A stretch of DNA of 39,931 nt, taken from assembly GCA_020725625.1 (NCBI GenBank), contig DYET01000167.1, positions 1 to 39,931 of the forward strand, written 5' to 3'. This DNA is from Desulfovirgula sp. (GTDB lineage: Bacteria; Bacillota; Desulfotomaculia; Desulfotomaculales; Desulfocucumaceae). Below, piece after piece: positions 26,262-34,948 of the stretch; the stretch's first letter is position 1; each line of letters opens with the position of its first letter. The notes under the pieces were generated by a model, which saw only the letters and a list, made by a program, of their open reading frames with translations, searched no databases and was not told where the DNA came from. Both the position numbers and the translations under genes were made by a program.

Positions 26262-27917
26262 TTGTCACAGATACCCGTTAACGAAGAAGAGAAGCGGTAT
26301 TACTACCGGATCGACCGGGAATCGGTGGAGTTCCTGCACCGCAAGTACAACCGCCTCGGCCGCTGGGTCATTGCCGACCTGGTCAGGCGCAGCGCCTACC
26401 GGTACCCTGACAAGCCGGCCCTGATTTATAAAGACCAGGTATATACTTACCTCGACCTGGAGCGGAAAACAAACCAGGTGGCCAACGCCCTGCTGTCATT
26501 GGGCCTGCAGAAGTACGACCGCGTGGCCATCCTGGCCCACAACACCGACCACCACGTCCTGACCTGGCTGGGCACGGCCAAGGCGGGCGGCATTTACCTG
26601 GCCGTCAACTACCTTTTGAAGGGCAAGGACATCGCGTACTGCATCAACCATTCCGAAAGCAAGGTTTTCATCGTCGAGGACACCCTCTGGCCCGAAGTGG
26701 AGGGAGTACTGGGAGAAATGACGGGGGTGCGGACCTTTATCTGGTCGGACCGGGGCAAGGGGGAACCGGCGCCGGCCGGGTGGCTTTCCTTTGAGGACTG
26801 GTACCGTCAGGCCGATGATACCGAGCCGGATGTGGAACTGGACATCCATGACCCCGTCCAGATGGTTTACACCAGCGGAACCGAGGCTCTGCCCAAGGCC
26901 GTGGTGCTGACCAACCAGTCTCTGATTTCCCAGTACACGGGTTGCATTATCGACGGGGAATACAAACCGGAGGATGTCTGCGTAAACGCCCTGCCCATCT
27001 TTCACTGCGCCCAGCGGGATGTTTTCCTGACACCCTGCTTTATGGTGGGCGCCACCAACATTCTGCTTTTCCAGGCCGATCCGGCGGCCATGCTGGAGGC
27101 CGTGGAAAAGCACCGGGCCACGATGCTTTTCTGCCCGCCCACGGTCTGGATCGGGCTGATGCGTCATCCGGGATCGGAAAAGTACGACCTTTCATCCCTG
27201 CACAAGTGCTATTACGGGGCGTCCATCATGCCCGTGGAGGTCCTCAAGGAATTGCTGAACCGGATTCCCGGGGCCCGCTTCTACAATTACTACGGGCAGA
27301 CCGAGCTTGCACCCTACCACACCATCCTGAGGCCGGAAGAACACCAGGAAAAAATAGGGGCGGCCGGGAAGGGAGGTCTCAACATGGAGACCCGGCTGGA
27401 GGACGAAGACCGGCGGCCTGTGGGACCGGGCACCCCCGGCGAGATTTGCGGCCGCGGACCCCACGTGATGCTCATGTATTTCAAGGATCCCGAGAAGACC
27501 GGCGAGGCCTTTGCCGGCGGCTGGTTCCACAGCGGCGACATGGGAGTGGCCGATGAAGAAGGTTATATCACGGTGGTGGACCGCAAAAAGGACATGGTCA
27601 AAACCGGAGGGGAAAACGTCTCCAGCCGGGAAGTGGAGGAAGTCGTCTACTGCGAACCCAGGGTAGCCGAGGTGGCCGTGGTGGGGCTGCCGCACGAAAA
27701 ATGGATCGAGGCGGTGACCGCCTTTGTGGTGCCAAAGCCGGGAGCCGAGGTAAGCGAGGCCGAAATAATCGCCCTCTGCCGGGATCGCCTGGCGGGCTTC
27801 AAGGTGCCCAAGGGCGTGATTGTTCTTGACGAGCTGCCCAAGACACCCACAGGCAAGATCCTCAAGCGCGACCTGCGCCAGCTGTACGGCGGCTACTACC
27901 GCGGCCCGGGACGATAG
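26262..27917 (+). CDS. AMP-dependent acyl-CoA synthetase
   Basis: YTSGTEALPKAVVLTN (P-loop-like motif), YYGQTELAP, GWFHSGDMGVADEEGYITVVDRKKDMVKTGGENVSSREVE, PKTPTGKILKRDLR. Confidence 0.93.
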   Translation: MSQIPVNEEEKRYYYRIDRESVEFLHRKYNRLGRWVIADLVRRSAYRYPDKPALIYKDQVYTYLDLERKTNQVANALLSLGLQKYDRVAILAHNTDHHVLTWLGTAKAGGIYLAVNYLLKGKDIAYCINHSESKVFIVEDTLWPEVEGVLGEMTGVRTFIWSDRGKGEPAPAGWLSFEDWYRQADDTEPDVELDIHDPVQMVYTSGTEALPKAVVLTNQSLISQYTGCIIDGEYKPEDVCVNALPIFHCAQRDVFLTPCFMVGATNILLFQADPAAMLEAVEKHRATMLFCPPTVWIGLMRHPGSEKYDLSSLHKCYYGASIMPVEVLKELLNRIPGARFYNYYGQTELAPYHTILRPEEHQEKIGAAGKGGLNMETRLEDEDRRPVGPGTPGEICGRGPHVMLMYFKDPEKTGEAFAGGWFHSGDMGVADEEGYITVVDRKKDMVKTGGENVSSREVEEVVYCEPRVAEVAVVGLPHEKWIEAVTAFVVPKPGAEVSEAEIIALCRDRLAGFKVPKGVIVLDELPKTPTGKILKRDLRQLYGGYYRGPGR

Positions 27918-27989
27918 CGAGGCTTTGGTCCCGGTGCGAAAAAAAGCCCTGCTGCCCGATATAAATTACAGACTAAGGGGGGATTTGGA

Positions 27990-29720
27990 ATGAGGCCCAG
28001 GGCGACTGGACCTGAACAATCCATGCCTTCCCGAAGCGGGCCGCTGCCGCTGGTTGAAGAAGCACTGCAGAACGTGCTGGAGATGGCCAAGGAGATGGTG
28101 GGCGCAAGGCAGGGCGGGATCATGTTTTATGATCCCGACTCCAGCATGCTTTCGCTCCAGTATCCGGCTTTTGATGTCCACCGTGAGATGGTGGCCGAAT
28201 ACAAGGTCTCGACGAACGGCGTCGGGGCTGCGGTAAAGGCCTTCCGCACCCGCGAGCCCTTTATTTCCAACAACTGCTTCGGTGATCCGAACGTTATCCA
28301 AAAATACGCGGAAATGTACCGGGTGGAAAAGCTGTTGACCGTTCCCCTGGAGTGCGGGTCCGAAATAATAGGCGTGTGGCACCTCAGTAACAAGAAAGAG
28401 GGGGACTGGGAGGAAAGTGACATCAACTTCTTTTCCATCATGGCCAGACGCCTCAGCGGGCTGATCGAGCAAACCAGGCAGTGGCAGATCCAGGAGCGGC
28501 GGCATCAGGTTTGGCTGTCGCTGATGCAGAAGATGGCCGGCACCGGCGATGTGCAGTCGGTGGCCGAAGTCCTGGCCCACGTACTGAACCTCCCGGTGGC
28601 GGTGTTCGACCGCTGGGGGCTCTGCCGGACCAGGGTGAACATGCCGGGCGGGCTGACGCTGCCGACCGAGGAGAAACTAAAAAACCTGGTCAGGCCGGAG
28701 GCAGTTTCCGGCCTGGTAAGGATTTCACCCGCGGCTGAGAAAGGGCTGGCCTGCCCTGCCTGGGTGATGCCGCTGGGAATTGCCCGCAGGGCGCTCGGAC
28801 ACCTGGTGGTGATGGTTCCCGAAGACCGGACCGTGGACGAAATCATGCTCAACCAAGCGGCCCTGGTGCTGGCCGTGGCACTTAACAACGAAGACCGGCT
28901 GGCCGAAGTGATAGAGCGGATGAACAGCGACTTTCTGGACCGGTTGGTGGGGGGCATGGTGGGTCGGGACGAGGCGTTAATACGGGCGGGGCGCCTCGGC
29001 CTGGACCTGCGCCGCGGCTGGGTAACGGTTCTGGCCGTGCCCGACACCGCGCCCGGGGCCGACCGGGAGATGCAGAACGTGTGGCACAGGCTGCAGGCAG
29101 CCCGGGACGTCCTCCGGCGCGAGCTGGAGAACTGGCTGCCCCAGTGCTGGGTGGGCGTTCTGGGGGACTGCACAATGGTTGTATGGGTGGAGCAGCTGCC
29201 CCAGGCGCCTGTCCGTCTGGTTCCGGCGGAGCTGCCCTGGCTTGTTCAGCAGGTGTTGGGGCGGTATGTCGGCGGAACCACTTTTTCCGTCGGCGTAGGG
29301 GAAAAGTACTGCTGCGAACCCGGTCATTTTGCCGAGGCATACCGGGAAGCGAAGCAGGCGATAGAAATCGGCCGCAAACTCAACGGCCGGGGGCAGGTAA
29401 CCTACAGCAGCGGCCTGGGGGCCAACTTCATACTTTACGAGGCGGGCCGCTCCAGCGCCTGGAGGTCCTTTAGCGAAAGGCTGGTACACCGGCTGGAGGA
29501 GTACGACCGAAAGCACGGGTCCCAGCTGCTGGAGACGCTTGAGGCTTACCTGGAAACCGGGGGGAACGTGGCGGCCACGGCCCGCCTGCTGCACGCCCAC
29601 GTAAACACGGTGCGCTACCGGTTAGCCCGGGTGGAAGAGATTACCGGGAGAAGCCTGAAGAGCACCAAAAACCGTTTTGAATTCCAGTTGATTCTGCAGA
29701 TTAGGAAGTTGAGAGGGTGA
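27990..29720 (+). CDS. GAF domain PucR/CdaR-type transcriptional regulator
   Basis: N-terminal GAF-like region; C-terminal LETLEAYLETGGNVAATARLLHAHVNTVRYRLARVEEITGRSL is the PucR HTH_30 motif. Confidence 0.9.
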   Translation: MRPRATGPEQSMPSRSGPLPLVEEALQNVLEMAKEMVGARQGGIMFYDPDSSMLSLQYPAFDVHREMVAEYKVSTNGVGAAVKAFRTREPFISNNCFGDPNVIQKYAEMYRVEKLLTVPLECGSEIIGVWHLSNKKEGDWEESDINFFSIMARRLSGLIEQTRQWQIQERRHQVWLSLMQKMAGTGDVQSVAEVLAHVLNLPVAVFDRWGLCRTRVNMPGGLTLPTEEKLKNLVRPEAVSGLVRISPAAEKGLACPAWVMPLGIARRALGHLVVMVPEDRTVDEIMLNQAALVLAVALNNEDRLAEVIERMNSDFLDRLVGGMVGRDEALIRAGRLGLDLRRGWVTVLAVPDTAPGADREMQNVWHRLQAARDVLRRELENWLPQCWVGVLGDCTMVVWVEQLPQAPVRLVPAELPWLVQQVLGRYVGGTTFSVGVGEKYCCEPGHFAEAYREAKQAIEIGRKLNGRGQVTYSSGLGANFILYEAGRSSAWRSFSERLVHRLEEYDRKHGSQLLETLEAYLETGGNVAATARLLHAHVNTVRYRLARVEEITGRSLKSTKNRFEFQLILQIRKLRG

Positions 29721-29767
29721 TTTTCCGTAAACTAAACGGTTTTTGAGCAGCGGCGCCCGGCAAAATG

Positions 29768-29801
29768 AAAGGGTCTCGAGCTTCCCGGCTTGAGACCCTT
29801 T
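29768..29801. terminator. Strong hairpin / probable terminator after the PucR-type gene
   Basis: AAAGGGTCTC (29768-29777) / GAGACCCTTT (29792-29801); modest T tracts. Confidence 0.55.
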
Positions 29802-30057
29802 CAACATCTTTACCCGAAGGTGACAGGTCGGGCTCCCGGCTGAATTAAAGATCCGTCCTGCTGACGATGGTTTCAGCCACCTGAATTTTTATATTTCCAT
29901 TTCTTTTCCCCTGCGTTAGAATTGTTTTAAAGATTACACAATTTCAACGCTTTCCGGGGTGATCCAAAATTGGCATGGCCGGGCCGGGTCAACAGCGCCT
30001 GTACATTCCAGTGCTGAAACTTCGTACCGCTACCCCTGATTAAAAAAAGAATGCAGG

Positions 30058-30084
30058 CGGCCGGTGTTTCCGGCCGGATTTTTT
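30058..30084 (+). terminator. Intrinsic terminator within the 5' leader of the flavoprotein gene (attenuator candidate)
   Basis: CGGCCGG-TGTTT-CCGGCCG followed by GATTTTTT, ending 13 nt before the GTG start at 30098. Confidence 0.62.
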
Positions 30085-30097
30085 CAGCGAGGAGGAG

Positions 30098-31720
30098 GTG
30101 AACCGGCTTTTCAGCCGAAAAAAAGTGAAACAATGGCAGACCGACGTGCTGGTCATCGGCAGCGGGCTGGCCGGAATCAGGGCGGCCATGGAGGCCCGCC
30201 GGGCCGGCGCCAGCGTGCTGGCGGTGAGCCGGGCCCCCATGGGCAAGGCCAATAACAGCGCCATATCCAAGGGTCACTTTGCCGTTTCCGGCGGGGAGTT
30301 TTACCCCGGGGACAGCGCTGAACAGCATCTGAATGATATCATAGCCGGCGGCGGACGGATAAACGATCCCGGGCTGGTGTCGGTGATGGTTGACAATTTG
30401 AAGGACGAGGCAGGATTCCTCAAAGACTGCGGGGTTTCCCTGATCACCAGGGATGACGGCAGCCTCCAGTACAGCAAACCTCCCGGTCATACCTACCCCA
30501 GGGTACTGGCAACAACCCGGAGCTCCGGCGTTGACCTGCTGGACCCCCTGGTGGGGCGGGCCAGGGAGACGGGAGTCCTCATGGAGCAGGGGGTAACCGT
30601 CCTGTTCCTGGTCAGCGACGGGGAAGGGGTGTGCGGAGTCCGGGGCTTTACGCGGTCGGGCGAACCGGTTCTCATTGAGGCCGCGGCGGTGGTTCTGGCC
30701 ACGGGGGGCGCGGGGGGCCTGTACCTGCACACCAACAATGCGCCGGGATCCGTTGGTCTAGGGCTGGCCATGGCCCTGTCCGCCGGGCTGCCCCTGGTAG
30801 ACATGGAATTTGTCCAGTTTTACCCTACTTACCTGCGCATGCCCGGAAGGCCCAGGGTGATGATCTTTTATGAAATTCTGGTGGCCGTGGCCGGGGCCGT
30901 CTTGCGCAACCGTTACGGCCAGGACATCAGGGAGCTTTACGGTATGAAGGAGATGTCCGGCCTGACCAGGGACAGGCTGAGCCGGGCCATTGCCTCTGAA
31001 ATCCGCGCCGGCCGCGGAGTAGGTCCGGACGGGGAGGCGGTGGTCCTGGACTTGTCCACCATGGCCCGCCCCGAAAAGTACCGCCGCCTGCTTCCCAAGG
31101 CCGTACCCCAGGATGCCTTGCAGTTGCACGTTGCCCCGGTGGCCCACTTTACCATGGGCGGGGTTGCGGTGAAGCCGGGGGGAGAAACCGAAATTCCAGG
31201 GCTCTGGGCCATCGGGGAGGTGGCCGGGGGCATTCACGGGGCCAACCGGATAGGAGGAAACGCTCTGGCGGAGTGTCTGGCCCTGGGCCGGGTGGCCGGA
31301 GCCGCCGCCGCGGAATACTCACTGCGGGCCGGACAAAGGAGGCCGTGCCGGCAGGAGACTGAACCTCCTTTCGATGCCGGCGCCGGGGCCGGAGATTTGT
31401 CCCCGCTGGAGGAAACGTTGAGGAGAACCATGAGCAGCCGGGCCGCAATCCTGCGGGACGCCGGCGGGCTTGAGGAGGCCCTGGCCGTAATAAATTCCCT
31501 GGGGGATAAAATATCCGGCAAGAAATCAATAGCTGCCCTGAAACTGGGAATGATGCTGGATGTTGCCCGGGCCGTCTGCCTGTCCGCGCTGATGCGCAGG
31601 GAAAGCCGGGGTTCCCACTTCAGGCTGGACTACCCTGGTGAGAGGGATGATTACCTGGGCAACTTCCAGGTGAAAAAGGTGGAGGAAGAAATGGAAGTGA
31701 CATTCGTGCCGCGCCGGTAA
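30098..31720 (+). CDS. FAD-binding fumarate reductase/succinate dehydrogenase-type flavoprotein
   Basis: DVLVIGSGLAGIRAAMEARRAGASVLAV; EFVQFYPT; HFTMGGVAV; LWAIGEVAGGIHGANRIGGNALAECLALGR. Confidence 0.92.
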   Translation: MNRLFSRKKVKQWQTDVLVIGSGLAGIRAAMEARRAGASVLAVSRAPMGKANNSAISKGHFAVSGGEFYPGDSAEQHLNDIIAGGGRINDPGLVSVMVDNLKDEAGFLKDCGVSLITRDDGSLQYSKPPGHTYPRVLATTRSSGVDLLDPLVGRARETGVLMEQGVTVLFLVSDGEGVCGVRGFTRSGEPVLIEAAAVVLATGGAGGLYLHTNNAPGSVGLGLAMALSAGLPLVDMEFVQFYPTYLRMPGRPRVMIFYEILVAVAGAVLRNRYGQDIRELYGMKEMSGLTRDRLSRAIASEIRAGRGVGPDGEAVVLDLSTMARPEKYRRLLPKAVPQDALQLHVAPVAHFTMGGVAVKPGGETEIPGLWAIGEVAGGIHGANRIGGNALAECLALGRVAGAAAAEYSLRAGQRRPCRQETEPPFDAGAGAGDLSPLEETLRRTMSSRAAILRDAGGLEEALAVINSLGDKISGKKSIAALKLGMMLDVARAVCLSALMRRESRGSHFRLDYPGERDDYLGNFQVKKVEEEMEVTFVPRR

Positions 31721-31768
31721 GGGGTTTTCGGAGCCCCTTTATCTTATATAATCACCCCGTCTAAGGTA

Positions 31769-31797
31769 TTGACACAGCTTACATGAAAAGTTATATT
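31769..31797 (+). promoter_or_regulatory. Sigma-A-type promoter
   Basis: TTGACA (31769-31774), 17-bp spacer, TATATT (31792-31797). Confidence 0.6.
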
Positions 31798-31880
31798 TTA
31801 ATAAATTTATTAATGCGTTATATATTTTGATGTTAAATAAGCCGATAACGGCTGAAAATGAGGTTGAAAGGGGAAAAAAC

Positions 31881-32849
31881 ATGAAAACAAGGATTACCGA
31901 ACTCCTGGGGATCAAGTACCCGATCATCCAGGGGGGGATGCAGTGGCTGTCCAGGGCCGAACTGGCGGCGGCCGTGTCCAACGCCGGGGGGCTTGGCATA
32001 ATCACCGCCGCCACCCACCCCGGCAAGGAGGAACTGGTGGAGGAAATCCGCAGGACCAGGGCCCTGACTGACAGGCCCTTCGGCGTCAACATCTCCATGC
32101 TGCCCGAAGTGGGCCCGAAAGACCGGACTGCCTATTATTTCGAGGCGGTGATCGAGGAGAAAGTGCCGGTGGTGGAGACCTCCGGGCGAAGCCCGGAGGA
32201 TTTTGTACCCCAACTGAAAGAGGCAGGCATCAAGCTTATCCACAAGGTGCCGGCTGTTCGTTACGCCAGAAAGGCCGAGAGGGTGGGGGCGGACGCCGTG
32301 ATTATAGTGGGGTTTGAATGCGGCGGCCATCCCGGAATGGATGACGTGACCACCATGATCCTGACGCCCAGGGCCGCTGAAAGCCTTTCCATCCCGGTCA
32401 TCGCCGGGGGAGGCATAGCCGACGCCCGGGGTTTTGTGGCTGCGCTGGCCCTGGGCGCCGAGGGCGTGGTGATGGGGACCAGGTTTGTGGCCACCACTGA
32501 ATGCATAGCGCACCCCAGGTACAAGGAGTGGATAGTCAACGCCCAGGAAACCGATACGGTGATGATCCAGCGGTCCATCCGGAACGCCGCCCGGGTGATG
32601 AGGAACGCCGCTGCGGCGAAGGTCCTGGAAATGGAAGCCAGGGGCGCCGGCCTGGAAGAACTGCTCTCCGTCATCAGCGGCCAGGTTGGGCGCAGGGCGC
32701 TGCTTGAGGGCGACACTGAAGGGGGCACCTTCGCCGTGGGCCAGTGCGCCGGACTGATCAAGGAGGTCAAGCCCATCAAGGACGTCATTGAAGAGATAGT
32801 GGCCGGGGCAGAAGCCATACTGTCCCGCCTTAATAAGATAATGGGTTAA
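31881..32849 (+). CDS. Nitronate monooxygenase / FabK-like FMN enzyme
   Basis: GIKYPIIQGGMQWLSRAELAAAVSNAGGLGIITAA; VIIVGFECGGHPG; PVIAGGGIADARGFVAALALGAEGVVMGTRFVATTE. Confidence 0.9.
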   Translation: MKTRITELLGIKYPIIQGGMQWLSRAELAAAVSNAGGLGIITAATHPGKEELVEEIRRTRALTDRPFGVNISMLPEVGPKDRTAYYFEAVIEEKVPVVETSGRSPEDFVPQLKEAGIKLIHKVPAVRYARKAERVGADAVIIVGFECGGHPGMDDVTTMILTPRAAESLSIPVIAGGGIADARGFVAALALGAEGVVMGTRFVATTECIAHPRYKEWIVNAQETDTVMIQRSIRNAARVMRNAAAAKVLEMEARGAGLEELLSVISGQVGRRALLEGDTEGGTFAVGQCAGLIKEVKPIKDVIEEIVAGAEAILSRLNKIMG

Positions 32850-32863
32850 AAAGGAAGCGAAAC

Positions 32864-33259
32864 ATCGAGGGGCTTCCCCTGCACCAGTTCCTTGGGTTAA
32901 AGATTGAAAACATCGGAGAGGGTGAATCAACGGTAACCATTCCTGTGGACAGCCACACCCTGAACCCCGCGGGGACCCTCCACGGGGGGATAGTATACAT
33001 GGTTGACGATGTGGCGGCCTTTGCAGCCATCGGCCCTGTTCTGGGAAACGACGAGTTCGCCGTGACCATAGACATCCAGACCAGCATGTACAAAGGGACC
33101 ACCGGCGGGAAGGCGGTCTTCCGGGCCCGGGTGGCCAGCCGCAGCCGCAAGATTGCCTTTATGAACGTGGAGGTCACCGACGGCAACGGGAAGCTGCTGG
33201 CCGAAACCAGGGTCACCAAGGCCATACTGAATAACGTCCCCGAGCCCTTTAAGAAGTAA
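32864..33259 (+). CDS. PaaI-type hotdog fold thioesterase; probable non-ATG (AUC) start
   Basis: Frame is open from 32837: ...NIEGLPLHQFLGLKIENIGEGESTVTIPVDSHTLNPAGTLHGGIVYMVDDVAAFAA. HGG...D is the hotdog/PaaI motif. First tracked start (GTG 32945) would remove conserved N-terminal sequence. Confidence 0.82.
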   Translation: MEGLPLHQFLGLKIENIGEGESTVTIPVDSHTLNPAGTLHGGIVYMVDDVAAFAAIGPVLGNDEFAVTIDIQTSMYKGTTGGKAVFRARVASRSRKIAFMNVEVTDGNGKLLAETRVTKAILNNVPEPFKK

Positions 33260-33398
33260 AAGCCTAAGAGGGGGCTTTCTGACAGGTTTATCAGGCAGCA
33301 GGCTGCTTAACTAACACCGGAGTACTTTTAAATACTACACCCGGCCAAAAGCAAGCAGAAAGCCAGCAGCAAACAGCCATTTTTTGGGAGGTGAAAGT

Positions 33399-34466
33399 AT
33401 GCACCACTACCACAGGCTGCGCGAAATACTGGGGGCTCACCCCGTGGGCGCCCCGGAAAGCGAGGAATTTCTGGAGATATTGAAAATACTTTTTCGCCCG
33501 GAAGAGGTGGAACTGGCCGTCCTGCTGGACTTCAAACTGAGGAAGGCGGGGGAGGTGGCCCAAAAGGCCGGGATTTCGCCGGAGGACGCCTTGAAAAGGC
33601 TGGAGGCCATGGCGGACAGGGGGGCGTTGCTGGCCAAAAAGGTGGACGGCGAGATGGCCTACGCCCTTCTTCCCAACTACCCGGGCCTGTTTGAATACCC
33701 TTTCATGAAGGGGATGGACGGCCCGGCCCAGGAGAGGCTGGCCCGGCTCTGGCACGCCTACTACATGAAGGCCATGGCCGCCGAGCTGGCCTCGGCCAGC
33801 CCGCCGTGGAACAGGGTGCTGCCGGCAGAGGGGGCCCTGCCCCAAGAGTACGAAATTCTGCCCTATGAAGTAGCCTCCCGGATGGTTGCCGGCACCGGGA
33901 CCGTTGCCCTGGCCAACTGTCCCTGCCGGATTTCGTCCGGCAACTGCGATAAGCCCCTGGACGTGTGCCTGTCCTTTGACGGGGCGGCCAGGTTTTTGTC
34001 CGATCGGGGCATGGCCAGAATCATTTCCCTGGAAGAGGCCCTGGCGGTGCTGAAGAGGGCCGAGGAGGCCGGGCTGGTGCACACCGGCAGCAACAATGCC
34101 GAAAGGCTGATCTTCTTATGCAACTGCTGCTCCTGCTGCTGCCATTTCCTGAGGCTGATTACCGATCACGGCTACCTTGGGGCGGTGGCCAAATCCAGCT
34201 ACCGGGCCGGGATAAACGAACCCGAGTGCACCGGCTGCGGCGTGTGCGCTGAAGAGAGGTGCCCGGTGGGGGCCGTTACCGTGGAGGAGGGGACCGCCCG
34301 CCTGAACGCGGAAAGGTGCATCGGCTGCGGCCTGTGCGTATCCACCTGCCCCACCGGGGCCATGTCCCTGGTAAAACGCGACGACTACCGGCGCCCGCCG
34401 GCCACGCCCGCCGACCTGGTCGGGATGATCGTGGAAAATAAGCGGAAAAAGCAAGTAACCGGCTAG
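33399..34466 (+). CDS. 4Fe-4S ferredoxin-type protein with N-terminal HTH-like region
   Basis: CTGCGVCAEERCPVGAV and CIGCGLCVSTCPTGAM clusters, cysteine-rich FLCNCCSCCCHFLR; ATG 33399 with GGGAGGTG SD. Confidence 0.85.
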   Translation: MHHYHRLREILGAHPVGAPESEEFLEILKILFRPEEVELAVLLDFKLRKAGEVAQKAGISPEDALKRLEAMADRGALLAKKVDGEMAYALLPNYPGLFEYPFMKGMDGPAQERLARLWHAYYMKAMAAELASASPPWNRVLPAEGALPQEYEILPYEVASRMVAGTGTVALANCPCRISSGNCDKPLDVCLSFDGAARFLSDRGMARIISLEEALAVLKRAEEAGLVHTGSNNAERLIFLCNCCSCCCHFLRLITDHGYLGAVAKSSYRAGINEPECTGCGVCAEERCPVGAVTVEEGTARLNAERCIGCGLCVSTCPTGAMSLVKRDDYRRPPATPADLVGMIVENKRKKQVTG

Positions 34467-34597
34467 TTGGCCGGACGCGGGAAGCGGAGGGCCGGCCGTG
34501 TTTTCAGACGGATCCGGCCCATTCCGTTCTTCACTTTCCACAGCCCTTATCGGGCACGAATCCCTTTTTTCTTCAAAACCTCCGGCCGCCATCCTCC

Positions 34598-34870
34598 AAG
34601 GTCATTTATACCATTCCCACCTTCCAGAACCCCACCGGGGTGACCATGAGCATATCCAGGCGGAAGGCCCTGATCGACCTGGCAGCCAGGTACCAGGTGC
34701 CGGTGCTGGAGGACGACGCTTACGGGCTGCTGCACTTCGGCGACCCGCCGCCGCCTGCCCTGGCGGCCCTGGACAAGTCGGGGGCGGTCATATGCCTGGG
34801 CAGTATGTCGAAGGTTCTGTGCTCCGGGCTGCACTTCGGCTGGATGGCCGTTCCTCCGGTTGTTAAAGCT
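34598..34870 (+). pseudogene. Internal fragment of a fold-type I PLP aminotransferase (MocR/2-aminoadipate transaminase-like)
   Basis: KVIYTIPTFQNPTGVTMSISRRKALIDLAARYQVPVLEDDAYGLLHFGD...GAVICLGSMSKVLCSGLHFGWMAVPPVVK; lacks N- and C-terminal parts. Confidence 0.75.
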
Positions 34871-34948
34871 GGTAACCCTGCTATGGTCCCTGGCACTGAA
34901 GAACCTGGCCGCGAAAACCGACAAAAACCTCCCGGCCCGGGAGGAATA

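Noticed and set aside
30000-30050. T-box-like motif (TTCGTACCGCTACCCC) in the flavoprotein leader
   Set aside because: Does not match the AGGGTGGNACCGCG consensus or its antiterminator context.
31833-32930. 365-aa minus ORF antisense to nitronate monooxygenase
   Set aside because: Antisense artefact; no recognisable motifs.
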